Shown: positions 10,169-19,137 of the stretch, one piece after another | Layout: each line of letters starts with the position of its first letter | Position numbering within the stretch: the stretch's first letter is position 1 | Origin: Pseudomonadota bacterium | GTDB lineage: Bacteria > Myxococcota_A > UBA796 > CAJQPC01 | Direction: 5' to 3' | NCBI GenBank assembly: GCA_024228935.1 | Contig: JAAESX010000023.1 | Coordinates: forward strand, 1 to 54,735 | Length of the DNA stretch: 54,735 bases | Translations under genes and position numbers: made by a program | Notes under the pieces: model-generated | Databases searched by the model: none | Seen by the model: only the letters and a program-made list of their open reading frames with translations | What the model was told of the DNA's origin: nothing

Positions 10169-11934
10169 GGGCCGCTCGGCCGTGGGCGCTCGCCGCGCTC
10201 GGCTACGCGCTCGTCGTCGCGGTCGTCACGTGGCCGCTGGTGCTGCATCCAGGCACGATGCTGCCCGGCTTCCCGAACATCGATCTGCTCGACACCGTCA
10301 CGCTGCGCGGGCTGTTCCTGCTCGGCGACACCGGCGCCTTCTTCCCGGTCGGGTACCCGGTCGCGACGCTGCTCCCGAACGTCGCAGACCACGCCAGCGG
10401 TGCCCTGCTGTCCTGGCTCCCCTTCCCCCTGTCGGACACCACCTGGTGGCTGCTCGTCCTACTCGCCAACGGGATGGCGGCCCACTGGATGGGCTGGCGG
10501 CTGAGCGGCGAGCACACCTCGGCCGCGCTCGCCGGGGTGGCCTGGCTCTGCTCGGACGCGCTGCTCCGCGAGGTGAACCTCCACCACGCACCCCAGGCGC
10601 TGGTCTTCTTCGCGCCGCTGTACATCGGCGCGCTGGTGCCCGCCTCGAAGCCGGGAGGCTCGCGTCGAGACGCGGTCCTGGCCGGGCTCTTCCTGGCCGG
10701 CGCCGGCATCTCGTACTGGTACTACGGGCTGTTCCTCGGCCTGGCGACGCTGCCGTTCCTGCGCAAGCACAACCTGCAGCAGGCCGGGGTCGCTGCGGGC
10801 GTGGCGCTGCTCGTCGCGGCCCCGTTCCTCATCCCGACCATGCTGGGCGCGAGCGATCTGCCCCTGGCCGATCCGAGCGTGGCGCCGGCCCCACTGCGCA
10901 TCCCCGGAGACGTCTCGGCCATCCCCGAGGAGCTCCAGTTCCTGGCCCAGCGCGGCAGCGACCCGCTCTTCCCGTTCGAGGCCGGCCCCATCGACCGGAG
11001 CAACAAGCTCTCGCTCGTCCTGATGGCGCTCGGAGCCATCGGCGCCTGGAAGACCCGCGACTGGCGCTTCGTCGTCGTCGGGCTGCTCGGGTACGTGATG
11101 GTGCTCGGCCCGTGGCTCAAGTGGGGCGACAACCTGGTCCTGGTCGGCGAGTCCCCGCTGTCGCTGCCCTTCCGCTGGCTGGGCAGCCTGCACCCCTTCC
11201 TGGCGCGGCTCCACTGGTCCGACCGCTGGGGCTTCCTCATCCCCCTGGCGCTCGCGGCGCTGGCTGTACGCGTGCCCAAGGCCGGGTACCTGGCGCCACT
11301 GGTGCTGCTCGAGGCCGTGCTCACCTCGCTCAACGCCCCCATCCAGACCTGGGACCTGTCGGGTCTCGAGGGCTGGCGGGCGCTCGAGGCCAGCGATGGC
11401 GCGGTCCTGGAGCTGCCGCTGAAGCGGAGCGGTCTGCAGACCTCGCTCGTCGGACTGCACGCGCGGTACCACGGCAAGGCAGTCGTGAACCCGCTGATGC
11501 TCCCTCCCGGCGAGCACCCGCCCGACGAGTGGATGGAGTGGATGGATGCCCAGCCGCTCACGATGGCGCTCAAGGTGCTCGAGGGCGGCGACATGCCCCC
11601 CGAGCCCGGGGCCGACGCCGTCCGTTCCCTGGGCGAGGCCGGCGTCGGGGCCATCGCGCTCGACGCCCTGCCCGGCAGCATCCTGAAGGCGAGCCAGGTC
11701 ATCCGGAACCGGCAGCGCCTGTCCAAGGTGCTCGGCGACCCCGAGGACCACGGCTGCGTGCTCGTCTGGTGGGTCCGGCCCCCGATGTGGGCGACCGAGC
11801 CGATGGAGGACGGTCCCCAGTGGCGGCAGGCGGTGCAGGAGCGCTACCAGCAGACCGGCCGTCCGCACCTGGACACCCTGATCGAGCCGACGTGGAACAG
11901 CCTCTTGAAGGCTCCCGAGGAGAAGACCGAATGA
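10165..11934 (+). CDS. Polytopic membrane protein, GT-C glycosyltransferase-like
   Basis: A 589-residue integral membrane protein. The start is the GTG overlapping the parE stop (GTGA), giving an N-terminus of [19 protein letters not shown] that leads into the first membrane helix. Many hydrophobic helices follow (for example ALAGVAWLCSDALL and AVLAGLFLAGAGISYWYYG), then a soluble C-terminal region. An acidic first loop (FPNIDLLDTVTLRG) is where GT-C lipid-linked-sugar transferases carry their catalytic acid residue. GT-C membership is therefore plausible but not proven. It lies in one overlapping transcription unit with topoisomerase IV and the following SDR; no functional link is evident. 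Confidence 0.7.
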   Translation: MRAARPWALAALGYALVVAVVTWPLVLHPGTMLPGFPNIDLLDTVTLRGLFLLGDTGAFFPVGYPVATLLPNVADHASGALLSWLPFPLSDTTWWLLVLLANGMAAHWMGWRLSGEHTSAALAGVAWLCSDALLREVNLHHAPQALVFFAPLYIGALVPASKPGGSRRDAVLAGLFLAGAGISYWYYGLFLGLATLPFLRKHNLQQAGVAAGVALLVAAPFLIPTMLGASDLPLADPSVAPAPLRIPGDVSAIPEELQFLAQRGSDPLFPFEAGPIDRSNKLSLVLMALGAIGAWKTRDWRFVVVGLLGYVMVLGPWLKWGDNLVLVGESPLSLPFRWLGSLHPFLARLHWSDRWGFLIPLALAALAVRVPKAGYLAPLVLLEAVLTSLNAPIQTWDLSGLEGWRALEASDGAVLELPLKRSGLQTSLVGLHARYHGKAVVNPLMLPPGEHPPDEWMEWMDAQPLTMALKVLEGGDMPPEPGADAVRSLGEAGVGAIALDALPGSILKASQVIRNRQRLSKVLGDPEDHGCVLVWWVRPPMWATEPMEDGPQWRQAVQERYQQTGRPHLDTLIEPTWNSLLKAPEEKTE

Positions 11935-12773
11935 GCAGCATCTTCCGAACCGACCTGCTCGAGGGCCAGGTGGCGCTCGTCACCGGGGGCGGCACGGGCA
12001 TCGGCGCCCAGATCGCCCGCGAGTACGCCAACCTGGGGGCGACGGTGGTCATCGCCTCGCGCAAGGAAGCCAACGTCGTGCCCGCCGCGACCGCGCTGTC
12101 CGAAGAGTGCGGTCGCACCGTGCATCCGATCGTCTGCGACATCCGCGATCGCGCCCGCGTGGCCGAGGTCTGCGCCAGCATCGTCGCGGACCACGGCTCG
12201 TTCGACATCCTGGTCAACAACGGCGGCGGTCAGTTCTTCAGTCCAGCCGAGCTCATCACGCCGAACGGCTTCGATGCGGTCGTGGGCACGAACCTGACAG
12301 GCACCTGGAACATGACGCGCGGCGCTGCGGACGCCTGGATGCTGAAGAACGGCGGGCGCATCCTGAACATCACGATGCTCAGCCGGCGAGGGTTCACCGG
12401 CATGGCGCACAGCGTCGCCGCACGCTCGGGCGTCGAGGCGATGACCAAGACGCTCGCCATCGAGTGGATGAGCCGCGGCATCCGCATCAACTGCATCGCG
12501 CCCGGCCTCATCGCGAGCAGTGGCCTGAAGCGGTACCCGAAGGAGCTCGGCGTCTTGAACGTGATGAAGGGCGTGGTGCCGATGAAGCGGCTCGGCCGGC
12601 GCGAGGAGATCGCGTGGATGGCGGCCTATCTGGCCAGTGCAGCCGGCGACTACATCACCGGCGAGACCATCACCATCGACGGCGGAAAGGAGCTGTGGGG
12701 CGACATGTGGCCCATCCCCGACCCGCCCGACATGACGCCGGCCATCCCCGAGACCGACCCCTGGGAGGAGTGA
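11931..12773 (+). CDS. SDR-family oxidoreductase, enoyl/dienoyl-CoA reductase-like
   Basis: A 280-residue Rossmann-fold short-chain dehydrogenase starting at an ATGA overlap with the previous gene. The dinucleotide-binding TGGGTGIG is at about 18-25, and the NNAG motif appears as NNGGG. The region GMAHSVAARSGVEAMTK, followed by IRINCIAPG, resembles peroxisomal trans-2-enoyl-CoA reductase and 2,4-dienoyl-CoA reductase rather than classical SDRs. The canonical YxxxK tyrosine is absent (Glu at that place), and no Tyr lies in the preceding 25 residues. A role in fatty-acid metabolism is possible; the substrate is unknown. Its stop abuts the convergent kinase stop with no gap. Confidence 0.85.
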   Translation: MSSIFRTDLLEGQVALVTGGGTGIGAQIAREYANLGATVVIASRKEANVVPAATALSEECGRTVHPIVCDIRDRARVAEVCASIVADHGSFDILVNNGGGQFFSPAELITPNGFDAVVGTNLTGTWNMTRGAADAWMLKNGGRILNITMLSRRGFTGMAHSVAARSGVEAMTKTLAIEWMSRGIRINCIAPGLIASSGLKRYPKELGVLNVMKGVVPMKRLGRREEIAWMAAYLASAAGDYITGETITIDGGKELWGDMWPIPDPPDMTPAIPETDPWEE

Positions 12774-14297
12774 TCAGGCCGAGGCGATGGCCAAAGCCTC
12801 TTCCAGATCCACGGCCGACACGGGCGTCCTGACGAAGGCCCCCTCGCGCGGCGCCGGGTGCGAGCCCGAGAGCAGCAGCACGACCCGCAGCCGCAGCCCG
12901 CGGGACGCCCCGTCCAGCACGTCGCGGACGTCTCGCCCGCCGAGCCCCGGCAGGTAGCGAGCGCACAGGACCACGTCCGGGGGGCTCTCGTCGACGGCCT
13001 CGAGCGCCTGGGCGAGCGTCGTCCGGAACGTCACCGTGTGTCCGGCGTCACGCAGCATGCCCGCGACCTCGGAGGCGTCGTCCGCGCGCGGGTCCACCAT
13101 CAGCACGGCCAGCGTCCGCTTGGTCACGCCGCTCTCCTCTTCGCCCAACGGCAGCTCGACGCGCCAGGTGGCACCACGAGCCGAGTCCTCGAGCATCGAG
13201 AGCCGCCCGCCGTGCCCACGGACGATGGTGGCGGCGACGTTGAGCCCGAGCGCCGTCCCCCGCCGGCCCTCGGTCGAGATCTGCCAGCGCTCCTCGGCCG
13301 CTCGTCGCGGCGCGCGTGCGCCCGCTCCGTGGTCGCGGACGTCGAGGCGCAGGTAGCGGCGGTCGACGCGTCCGGCGATGGCGATGTGGCCGCGCCGGAC
13401 CATCGCGTCGGCGGCGTTGAGCAGCAGCGCACAGACCACCTGCTGCAGCTGCGCACGGTCGCCGGGGACCTGGAGGCTGCGCGGCTCGATGTCCACGGAG
13501 ACGTGCACCCGCTCCAGGCGTCGGCCGCACTTCTCGACGGCGTGGTCGACCAGATCGACGACCTTGTTCTCCGACCACTCGATCGGCCCCTTCTGTGCGA
13601 TCAGGTCCAGGTTGCCGACGAACATCTCCACGCGTCGTGCGTGGTCGGCGATGACCTCGAGGTGGCGCTCCAGAAGCTCGGGCTCGCTCGCAGCGCCCAG
13701 CGCCTCGAGCAGCTCGAGCCGGCCGAGGATGACCGCCAGAGGGTTGTTGATCTCGTGGCTGACGGCTCCCGCCAGCTCGCCGATCATCGCCATCCGGCGT
13801 GCACCCTGGAGCTCGGTCTCGAGCATCTCGTAGACGGACAGGTCCCGGATGACGACCATCCGTCGCCCCGAGTCGATCTCGGCGTGGGTGATGTGGACCG
13901 AGCGGCCGTCCTTCAGCGTCAGATCCGGAGGCTGGCCCTGCAGCGCGAGATCGAGCGCGTCGGGATCGGCGAACGCCTGGCGCAGGCGCCCTCGCAGCCC
14001 GGCGTCCAGGGCCGCCCGGTTGGCGTCGAGCACCAGGCCGTCGCTGTCGACGAGGACGAGCATGTCCGGGCACTTCTCCCAGACGGTCCGGAAATGGAGC
14101 TCCGAGAGCTCGAGCGCGCGGTTCCGGAGGTGGATGGCCTCCTCGAGCGAGTTCAGCGTCCGCTTGACGACCGCCTCGTCGGTCGGATGTCCGCGCGCAT
14201 CCCTCTCGGCGCGGCGCACGAGCGCATCGATGGTTCGCCGGGCCGCCTCGAGCTCGTGCTCCAGGCGCTCGATGCGCTGGTCACGCGGGTCCGACAT
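12774..14297 (-). CDS. Sensor histidine kinase (PAS, HisKA, HATPase) with degenerate receiver
   Basis: A cytoplasmic hybrid-type kinase of 507 residues: N-terminal coiled coil (about 5-65), PAS-like domain (about 66-155), HisKA with the phospho-accepting His181 in AVSHEINNPLA, and HATPase with its N-box in LLLNAADAM (292-300). A receiver-like domain follows (about 395-507). The receiver is degenerate: the position four before the conserved Pro holds Ala446 instead of Asp, and the Lys of the KP motif is Thr491. It probably acts as a structural or regulatory pseudo-receiver. The gene overlaps the FIST-protein gene upstream by 17 bases, suggesting that the FIST protein supplies the sensory input. 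Confidence 0.88.
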   Translation of the reverse strand: MSDPRDQRIERLEHELEAARRTIDALVRRAERDARGHPTDEAVVKRTLNSLEEAIHLRNRALELSELHFRTVWEKCPDMLVLVDSDGLVLDANRAALDAGLRGRLRQAFADPDALDLALQGQPPDLTLKDGRSVHITHAEIDSGRRMVVIRDLSVYEMLETELQGARRMAMIGELAGAVSHEINNPLAVILGRLELLEALGAASEPELLERHLEVIADHARRVEMFVGNLDLIAQKGPIEWSENKVVDLVDHAVEKCGRRLERVHVSVDIEPRSLQVPGDRAQLQQVVCALLLNAADAMVRRGHIAIAGRVDRRYLRLDVRDHGAGARAPRRAAEERWQISTEGRRGTALGLNVAATIVRGHGGRLSMLEDSARGATWRVELPLGEEESGVTKRTLAVLMVDPRADDASEVAGMLRDAGHTVTFRTTLAQALEAVDESPPDVVLCARYLPGLGGRDVRDVLDGASRGLRLRVVLLLSGSHPAPREGAFVRTPVSAVDLEEALAIASA

Positions 14298-15447
14298 CGC
14301 CTCGTCCGGCCTCGCCGGTCCCGAACAGGACGCCGGTGACGGTGTGGTTCACGAGCAGCGGGCCGAACTGCTCGCCGTAGGTGGAGAAGCCCGCCGCGGG
14401 CACAGGTGACATCGCGGACGCCAGGCCCTCGACCTCGCCGGCGCGCTTGGCCTGATTCAGCCGCCCGCCGCAGTTGAAGAGCAGGAGCCCAGCCGGAGTG
14501 TGCCCGGCGTCGCTCATCGCCTGGACCTGGGCCTGGAACGCCTCGCTCGTGCCCTCGACCAGACGGTCACCCCGCATGACGCGAAGCACATCGCCCTCGT
14601 AGACAGGGCCGTGCATCAGGAGCTCGTTGCCGTCGGCCTTCATCGGGGAGCGAAGGAAGAGCTCGGAGCCCGCACGGATTCCGAACGCGACGTCCAGGGC
14701 CGAGGGGAGCATCGGGTCGGCCTCGAGCGCCTCTGGCTCGAGGTCGACGAGCTCGGCGTAGACCCGCGTCGCCGGCCACCCGTCCAGGCTCTCCAGTCTG
14801 CGCGCATCGCTCGAGGTCACGACGACCCGGCGCTCGGTGGCGACGAAGTTGTGGATCGCGAAGTGACGGAATGGAACGCCCGGCTCGACGAGCAGGACCA
14901 GGCTGGACGCCCGATGGCAGGTGCCGTTCAGGAACACGCTGGTCTCGACCAGCTTCAGGTCGTCCGCAGCGCTGCCCCCGACCATCGGCAGCTCCGGCGC
15001 GGCCAGGCTGAGCGAGGCAGCGACGTTCTCTTCGGCGTTGCTGAGGCCGTCGCAGAAGCTCAGGACCACGTGCCGGTTGGCGCCCAGCTCCCCCCGCTCG
15101 CGTCCGATCCCCGCCGCCAGGCTGCCGAGCAGCGACTGGGACTGCGAGAAGACGAAGGCGGCCTCGTCCTGGATGATCCGCGCGGCGGCACGGGCGGCGC
15201 CGCCGATGGCGAAGGCGGAGATCCCGCCATCGGTCAGCCCCATCGGGCCCATCTCGCCTGTCGAGCTGCAGCCCGCGGTCGTCGCGTCCGGGAACGCCTC
15301 GTCGACCGCCGCAGCGACCACGGCGCCGTCGTGCTCGGGCGAGTGGAAGACGAGGACGAGTGCGGGCTCGGCGTCGTGTAGCTGAGCGACGATCTCGGCC
15401 ACGGCCGCGCGCGTGTCGGACAGGACCGAGGCGGCGACCGCGAGCAT
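14281..15447 (-). CDS. FIST N/C-domain signal-sensing protein
   Basis: A 388-residue soluble protein starting at the ATG at 15447, which overlaps the Rieske-gene stop by one base (TGATG). It matches the FIST_N plus FIST_C arrangement: an N-terminal part with FHSPEHDGAVVAAAVDEAFP and GCSSTGEMGPMGLTDGG, and a C-terminal part ending in GLLLFNCGGRLNQAKR and PAAGFSTYGEQFGPLLVNH. FIST proteins are predicted intracellular small-ligand sensors often encoded beside histidine kinases, as here. The open frame continues 59 codons upstream, but that segment is antisense-like and overlaps the Rieske gene, so it was not used. Confidence 0.88.
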   Translation of the reverse strand: MLAVAASVLSDTRAAVAEIVAQLHDAEPALVLVFHSPEHDGAVVAAAVDEAFPDATTAGCSSTGEMGPMGLTDGGISAFAIGGAARAAARIIQDEAAFVFSQSQSLLGSLAAGIGRERGELGANRHVVLSFCDGLSNAEENVAASLSLAAPELPMVGGSAADDLKLVETSVFLNGTCHRASSLVLLVEPGVPFRHFAIHNFVATERRVVVTSSDARRLESLDGWPATRVYAELVDLEPEALEADPMLPSALDVAFGIRAGSELFLRSPMKADGNELLMHGPVYEGDVLRVMRGDRLVEGTSEAFQAQVQAMSDAGHTPAGLLLFNCGGRLNQAKRAGEVEGLASAMSPVPAAGFSTYGEQFGPLLVNHTVTGVLFGTGEAGRGDVGPA

Positions 15448-15929
15448 CAGACCTCGACGCAGACGGCGTTGTCGACGATCTCCACCGCGAACGTCTCGAT
15501 CGAGGACTCCTCGAACGTGTGGCAGCTGCCATCGCGGACGTCGAACGCCCACCCGTGGTACGGGCAGGTCAGCGTGTGGCCGTCGAGCTTGCCCTCTCCG
15601 AGCGGACCCTGGGCGTGCGGGCACGTGTTCGTCGAGGCGTAGAAGGTGCCGTCGACGTTGGTCACGGCGATCGCCTTGCCGGCCACGATGATCTCGATGG
15701 CCTGGCCCGGCTTCAGCGCGTCCTTGTGGAGGACGACCTCGTACCCGTCGGGCGGGTTCACGTCCTTGGGGGCCTCGACGCCGAGGTTGAGTGCCTTCTC
15801 GGCGGCTTCCGGGCGGGGCGCGTTCGCACCGGGAGCCGCCTTGGGAGCGCCCCCCAGGCCGACGGCTCGACGAATCGATGCCCGCATACCGTTGTCACGA
15901 CCGAAGACGATGTCCTTCCAGAGACTCAT
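15447..15929 (-). CDS. Rieske [2Fe-2S] domain protein
   Basis: A 160-residue protein with a C-terminal Rieske fold. The ligand motifs are TCPHAQG (Cys103, His105) and TCPYHGW (Cys122, His125), which bind one [2Fe-2S] cluster. The first 55 residues form a basic, Ala/Pro-rich extension without a signal peptide. No oxygenase catalytic domain is attached, so it resembles a stand-alone Rieske ferredoxin. It lies between the MopE/FG-GAP lipoprotein and the FIST/kinase pair in the same direction and may be a redox component of that signalling unit, though this is only positional inference. Confidence 0.88.
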   Translation of the reverse strand: MSLWKDIVFGRDNGMRASIRRAVGLGGAPKAAPGANAPRPEAAEKALNLGVEAPKDVNPPDGYEVVLHKDALKPGQAIEIIVAGKAIAVTNVDGTFYASTNTCPHAQGPLGEGKLDGHTLTCPYHGWAFDVRDGSCHTFEESSIETFAVEIVDNAVCVEV

Positions 15930-15952
15930 GATTCCTCAGCAGTTCCCAGCCA

Positions 15953-17773
15953 TCAGAAGCCGGTGGGGAGCACGATGATCTTGCCCGAGTCGGGGTTCGA
16001 GACGACCAGGTCCCAAGCCTCATCACCGACCACGTCGCCCAGCGCCACCGCCGCACCGAATCCGCTGGACCCGGTGACGAAGGCGTCGGCGTCCGTCGAG
16101 ACGGAGGTCGACCGGTCGGAGAGGCCCGACCCCAGGAAGACATAGGCCGTGGAGCGGTCGGGGTTGCCGATGACGACATCGGACTTGCCGTCCGCGTCCA
16201 GGTCGGCGGCAGCCGCCAGGTCCCACTCGCGGCCCGTGGTGCGATCGATCTCGATCCGAGCCGGGATGAGCGTCGCGGGCTTGCTGAAGAAGCTGCCCCC
16301 ACCCTCGACCAGATGGAGTCGCGTCGTGGTGCCTTCGCTGCTGACCACGCCGATGTCCCCATTCCCGTCGCCGTCGAAGTCGCCGACGTCGATCAGGTTC
16401 TGGCCGAACATCCAGCCGGCCTTGTCCCCGGAGACGCGCGAGAAGTCGGTCACGTCGACCACGCCGGTGGTCGTGCCGAGGTCCGTCCCGTCGATCAGGT
16501 AGACGCCTCCGCCGTCCGTCTTGCTGACGTCGTCGGTGGGTGCGCCCATCAAGAGGTCCGGCACGCCGTCCCCGTTCGCGTCCGCCACGAGGACCGCCGC
16601 GCCCAGGCTGTCGGGCTGGTCGTCTCCGTCCGCGATCTTCAGCTCGTAGTCGGAGCCCAGGACCTGGTCCGAAGACAGGTCACCGCCGATCAGGAACACG
16701 ACGCCCTGGTCTCCGTCGCCGCTCGCCGAGCCGATGACCAGGAGCTCCTCGATCGTGGCGAAGTCCAGGTCTCCGTCCAAGGCGTACACCGACCGGATCG
16801 ACGCATCCGGGGTGCTCGTCGACGAGTCGCCCTCGAGCAGCCAGACCACGTCCGAGCCCGGCGCGGTGGTCGCGATGTCCACGTCGCCCGAGCCATCCAG
16901 GTCCGCCGCCAGCAGGCGCGTCCCCAGCGCCGAGTTGGCCACCCCCGGGCTGACGCTGACGCCCGCCTCGTTCAGACCCACGGTCGAGTTCGCCCGGCTG
17001 CCGATGACGCCGGAGTCGAAGCGCGCCAGGAAGCCGCCCCCCGAGAACACGCCGTCGTAGGCCGGCAGCGAGGTGAAGAGGTCGTCCTTTCCGTCCCCGT
17101 CGGAGTCGTGGACCGTCAGCTCGACCCCGAACCCTGCGCTCGAGGCGCCCAGGATCGCGACGTGGTCCGCCATGTCGCTCCACTCGCCATCGTCGGCGCC
17201 GTCGCAGTCGTTGTCCACGCCGTCGACGATCTCGTCCGCGTCCGAGGAGATCGAGGCGTTCTCGTCGTCGCAGTCGTCGCCCTCGCTCCCGGTGCAGGGA
17301 TCGAAGTCGTTGTCGTAGGTGACGTTCTCGTACGCCCCGCCGTTGGTCTCCGACAGCGGGATGGCCTCGCCGTCCTGATCCATGTCGTAGTCGCAGGTCT
17401 GGTTGCAGTCCTGATCGACGCCGTCGTACCAGACCTCGACCCCGTCCGGATTGACGTTGTGATCGCTGTCGTCGCAGTCGTCGCCGCTCGGGTCCCAGCG
17501 GCTGCTCGCGAAGCCGTCCAGGTCCTGGTCCATGTCGTTGCCGTCACAGTCCTGGTCGGTGCCGTCGTACCAGATCTCCTCGCGCCCCGGGTTCACCGCG
17601 GCGTTGTCGTCGTCGCAGTCGACGTCCGATGTGTAGCCATCGCTGTCGTTGTCGACGGGCTGATCGGGCCCAGAATCGGAGTCGGAATGAGGCTGGCTCT
17701 CGACGATGCCGGGCCCGGTGTCGTACTCGATCACGGGCGGCAGACACGCCACCAGCTGCCACAACAGGCTCAT
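15953..17773 (-). CDS. MopE-type metal-binding and FG-GAP/VCBS repeat lipoprotein
   Basis: A 606-residue exported lipoprotein; the short signal ends in LLWQLVAC with the lipid-bearing Cys at residue 9. Residues of about 40-195 contain acidic Cu-binding-MopE-type repeats with the pattern CDDxxxxxxPG...YDGxDQDCDG (for example DVDCDDDNAAVNPG). The rest is a series of FG-GAP/integrin-like units with DxDGDGxxD calcium-binding loops, predicted to form a beta-propeller. Such proteins are common surface or periplasmic lipoproteins of Myxococcota. It is the first gene of the four-gene leftward unit with the Rieske, FIST and kinase genes. Confidence 0.85.
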   Translation of the reverse strand: MSLLWQLVACLPPVIEYDTGPGIVESQPHSDSDSGPDQPVDNDSDGYTSDVDCDDDNAAVNPGREEIWYDGTDQDCDGNDMDQDLDGFASSRWDPSGDDCDDSDHNVNPDGVEVWYDGVDQDCNQTCDYDMDQDGEAIPLSETNGGAYENVTYDNDFDPCTGSEGDDCDDENASISSDADEIVDGVDNDCDGADDGEWSDMADHVAILGASSAGFGVELTVHDSDGDGKDDLFTSLPAYDGVFSGGGFLARFDSGVIGSRANSTVGLNEAGVSVSPGVANSALGTRLLAADLDGSGDVDIATTAPGSDVVWLLEGDSSTSTPDASIRSVYALDGDLDFATIEELLVIGSASGDGDQGVVFLIGGDLSSDQVLGSDYELKIADGDDQPDSLGAAVLVADANGDGVPDLLMGAPTDDVSKTDGGGVYLIDGTDLGTTTGVVDVTDFSRVSGDKAGWMFGQNLIDVGDFDGDGNGDIGVVSSEGTTTRLHLVEGGGSFFSKPATLIPARIEIDRTTGREWDLAAAADLDADGKSDVVIGNPDRSTAYVFLGSGLSDRSTSVSTDADAFVTGSSGFGAAVALGDVVGDEAWDLVVSNPDSGKIIVLPTGF

Positions 17774-17872
17774 CGACCCTCCGAGCGCGCATCGTAGCGC
17801 CTCGCGCTCGCCTCGTCAGCGACCCGGTGCCGTGTCATGCTCTCGGCGAAGAACGTAGAGCTTGGAGCCAGC

Positions 17873-18526
17873 ATGATTCGCGACCGCCTGAAGGGCGCAC
17901 TGAAGAAGATGGCGCTGAAGGCCTTCGGGATGGAGTGGGAGGCCGAGGCCCGCACGACGCATCGGGCGAAGGGCAGCACGGACTACGACGCGAGCAAGAT
18001 CCCGAAGCTCGTGGATGGCGACGGCGACACGCCGGGGCCGAACCACAAGGAGCTGATCGGCCGGACCGTGCTCGCGGCACAGGTCGTCGCAGACTCTCCC
18101 GATCCGGTGTTCGACATCCGTCCCCCGCAGGAGTGGAGCAGCGGCATCATTCCGCGAGCGCACATGCTGCCGGGACGGCAGGTCCTCGACAACCTGCACC
18201 TGCTTCCGAAGAACAAGGACGACCGCATCAGCATCTACGACGCCACGGGCGAGCAGCAGGCCTTCGTGGTCGCCGAGGAGCTCCGGAAGAAGGGGTACAC
18301 CTGGGCACGGTCGCTCCAGGGCGGCTGGGCCGAGTGGATCGAGCAGTCCGAGCCGGTGGAGAAGCCCGCTGTGGTCGACGGCATGAAGTTCGGGCTCGGC
18401 GACGCCGTCGAGTTCAGCAAGGGCGGCAAGCGCGGCACCGTGCAGCGCGCTGGCCCCAAGGACTACGACGTGCTGATGGATCCGGACGAGGTCCGCAAGA
18501 ACGTGCCCGAGTCGGAGCTGGCGTGA
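17873..18526 (+). CDS. Rhodanese-like protein lacking the catalytic Cys
   Basis: A 217-residue protein starting at 17873, chosen because a GGAG ribosome-binding site lies just upstream; an ATG at 17837 has none. An amphipathic basic N-terminus (1-20) is followed by a rhodanese domain (about 55-158), recognisable from FDIRPPQEWSSGIIPRA and SLQGGWAEW. The active-site loop reads IYDATGEQQ, so the sulfur-carrying Cys is replaced by Asp123 and transferase activity is not expected. Residues of about 170-217 form a small SH3/KOW-like tail. The first gene of a rightward cluster; its stop overlaps the ModA-like start (GTGA). Confidence 0.75.
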   Translation: MIRDRLKGALKKMALKAFGMEWEAEARTTHRAKGSTDYDASKIPKLVDGDGDTPGPNHKELIGRTVLAAQVVADSPDPVFDIRPPQEWSSGIIPRAHMLPGRQVLDNLHLLPKNKDDRISIYDATGEQQAFVVAEELRKKGYTWARSLQGGWAEWIEQSEPVEKPAVVDGMKFGLGDAVEFSKGGKRGTVQRAGPKDYDVLMDPDEVRKNVPESELA

Positions 18527-19137
18527 TCCTCGCGCTGGCGGCCTGCACCTCGAACGAGGGAGGCCCCATCCTGTTCGCCGCGGCATCCACCGAGACCGCG
18601 GCGGTGCAAGCGCTCGCCGAGACGGACGCCCGCACGAGCTTCGCGAGCTCATCGCTGATGGCCCGACAGATCCAGGCCGGCGCACCGGCGGATCTGTTCC
18701 TGTCCGCGCACCCGGGCTGGGTCACCGAGCTCGAGGACGATGGCCTGGTGCAGGACCGAGAGGACCTGCTCACGAACCGCCTTGTCGTCGTCGGCTCGTC
18801 CGATCTGGACACGCCGGTCACATGCGTGGCGGTCGGCGACCCGGACACCGTGCCGCTCGGGACCTACACGGCGGACGCGGTCGACGTCGCCGCCATCCCC
18901 TCCCCGGTCATCACCGGCGAGAGCGCCAGCGCGACCGCCCACCTGGTCCGCTCGGGCCAGTGCCCGGTCGGCGTCCTTTACGCGACCGACGCCGGCGACC
19001 TGCCGGTCATTCGAGAGCTCGAGAGCGCGCCGATCGTCTATTCGGCCGCGGTGCTGTCCCCTCGGGGGCGGGAGCTCCTCGCCGAGCTGAAGGCCCACCC
19101 GGAGCCGTTCATCGAAGCCGGCTTCACCGTCCTCTGA
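18523..19137 (+). CDS. modA: Molybdate-binding (ModA-like) periplasmic lipoprotein
   Basis: A 204-residue solute-binding lipoprotein whose GTG start overlaps the rhodanese stop. The very short signal MILALAAC ends in a lipobox. ModA hallmarks are visible: LFAAASTETAAVQALAE, SSSLMARQIQAGAPADLFLSA, NRLVVVG, AVGDPDTVPLGTY, GVLYATDAG and the closing EAGFTVL. It is shorter than typical ModA (about 250). No modB or modC lies nearby, so a permease would have to be encoded elsewhere. Binding of another oxyanion such as tungstate cannot be excluded. Confidence 0.8.
   Translation: MILALAACTSNEGGPILFAAASTETAAVQALAETDARTSFASSSLMARQIQAGAPADLFLSAHPGWVTELEDDGLVQDREDLLTNRLVVVGSSDLDTPVTCVAVGDPDTVPLGTYTADAVDVAAIPSPVITGESASATAHLVRSGQCPVGVLYATDAGDLPVIRELESAPIVYSAAVLSPRGRELLAELKAHPEPFIEAGFTVL

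Noticed and set aside
15450..15624. Longer N-terminus for the FIST protein
   Set aside because: The extra 59 codons are Arg/Pro-rich, lie over the Rieske ligand region, and lack any ribosome-binding site.
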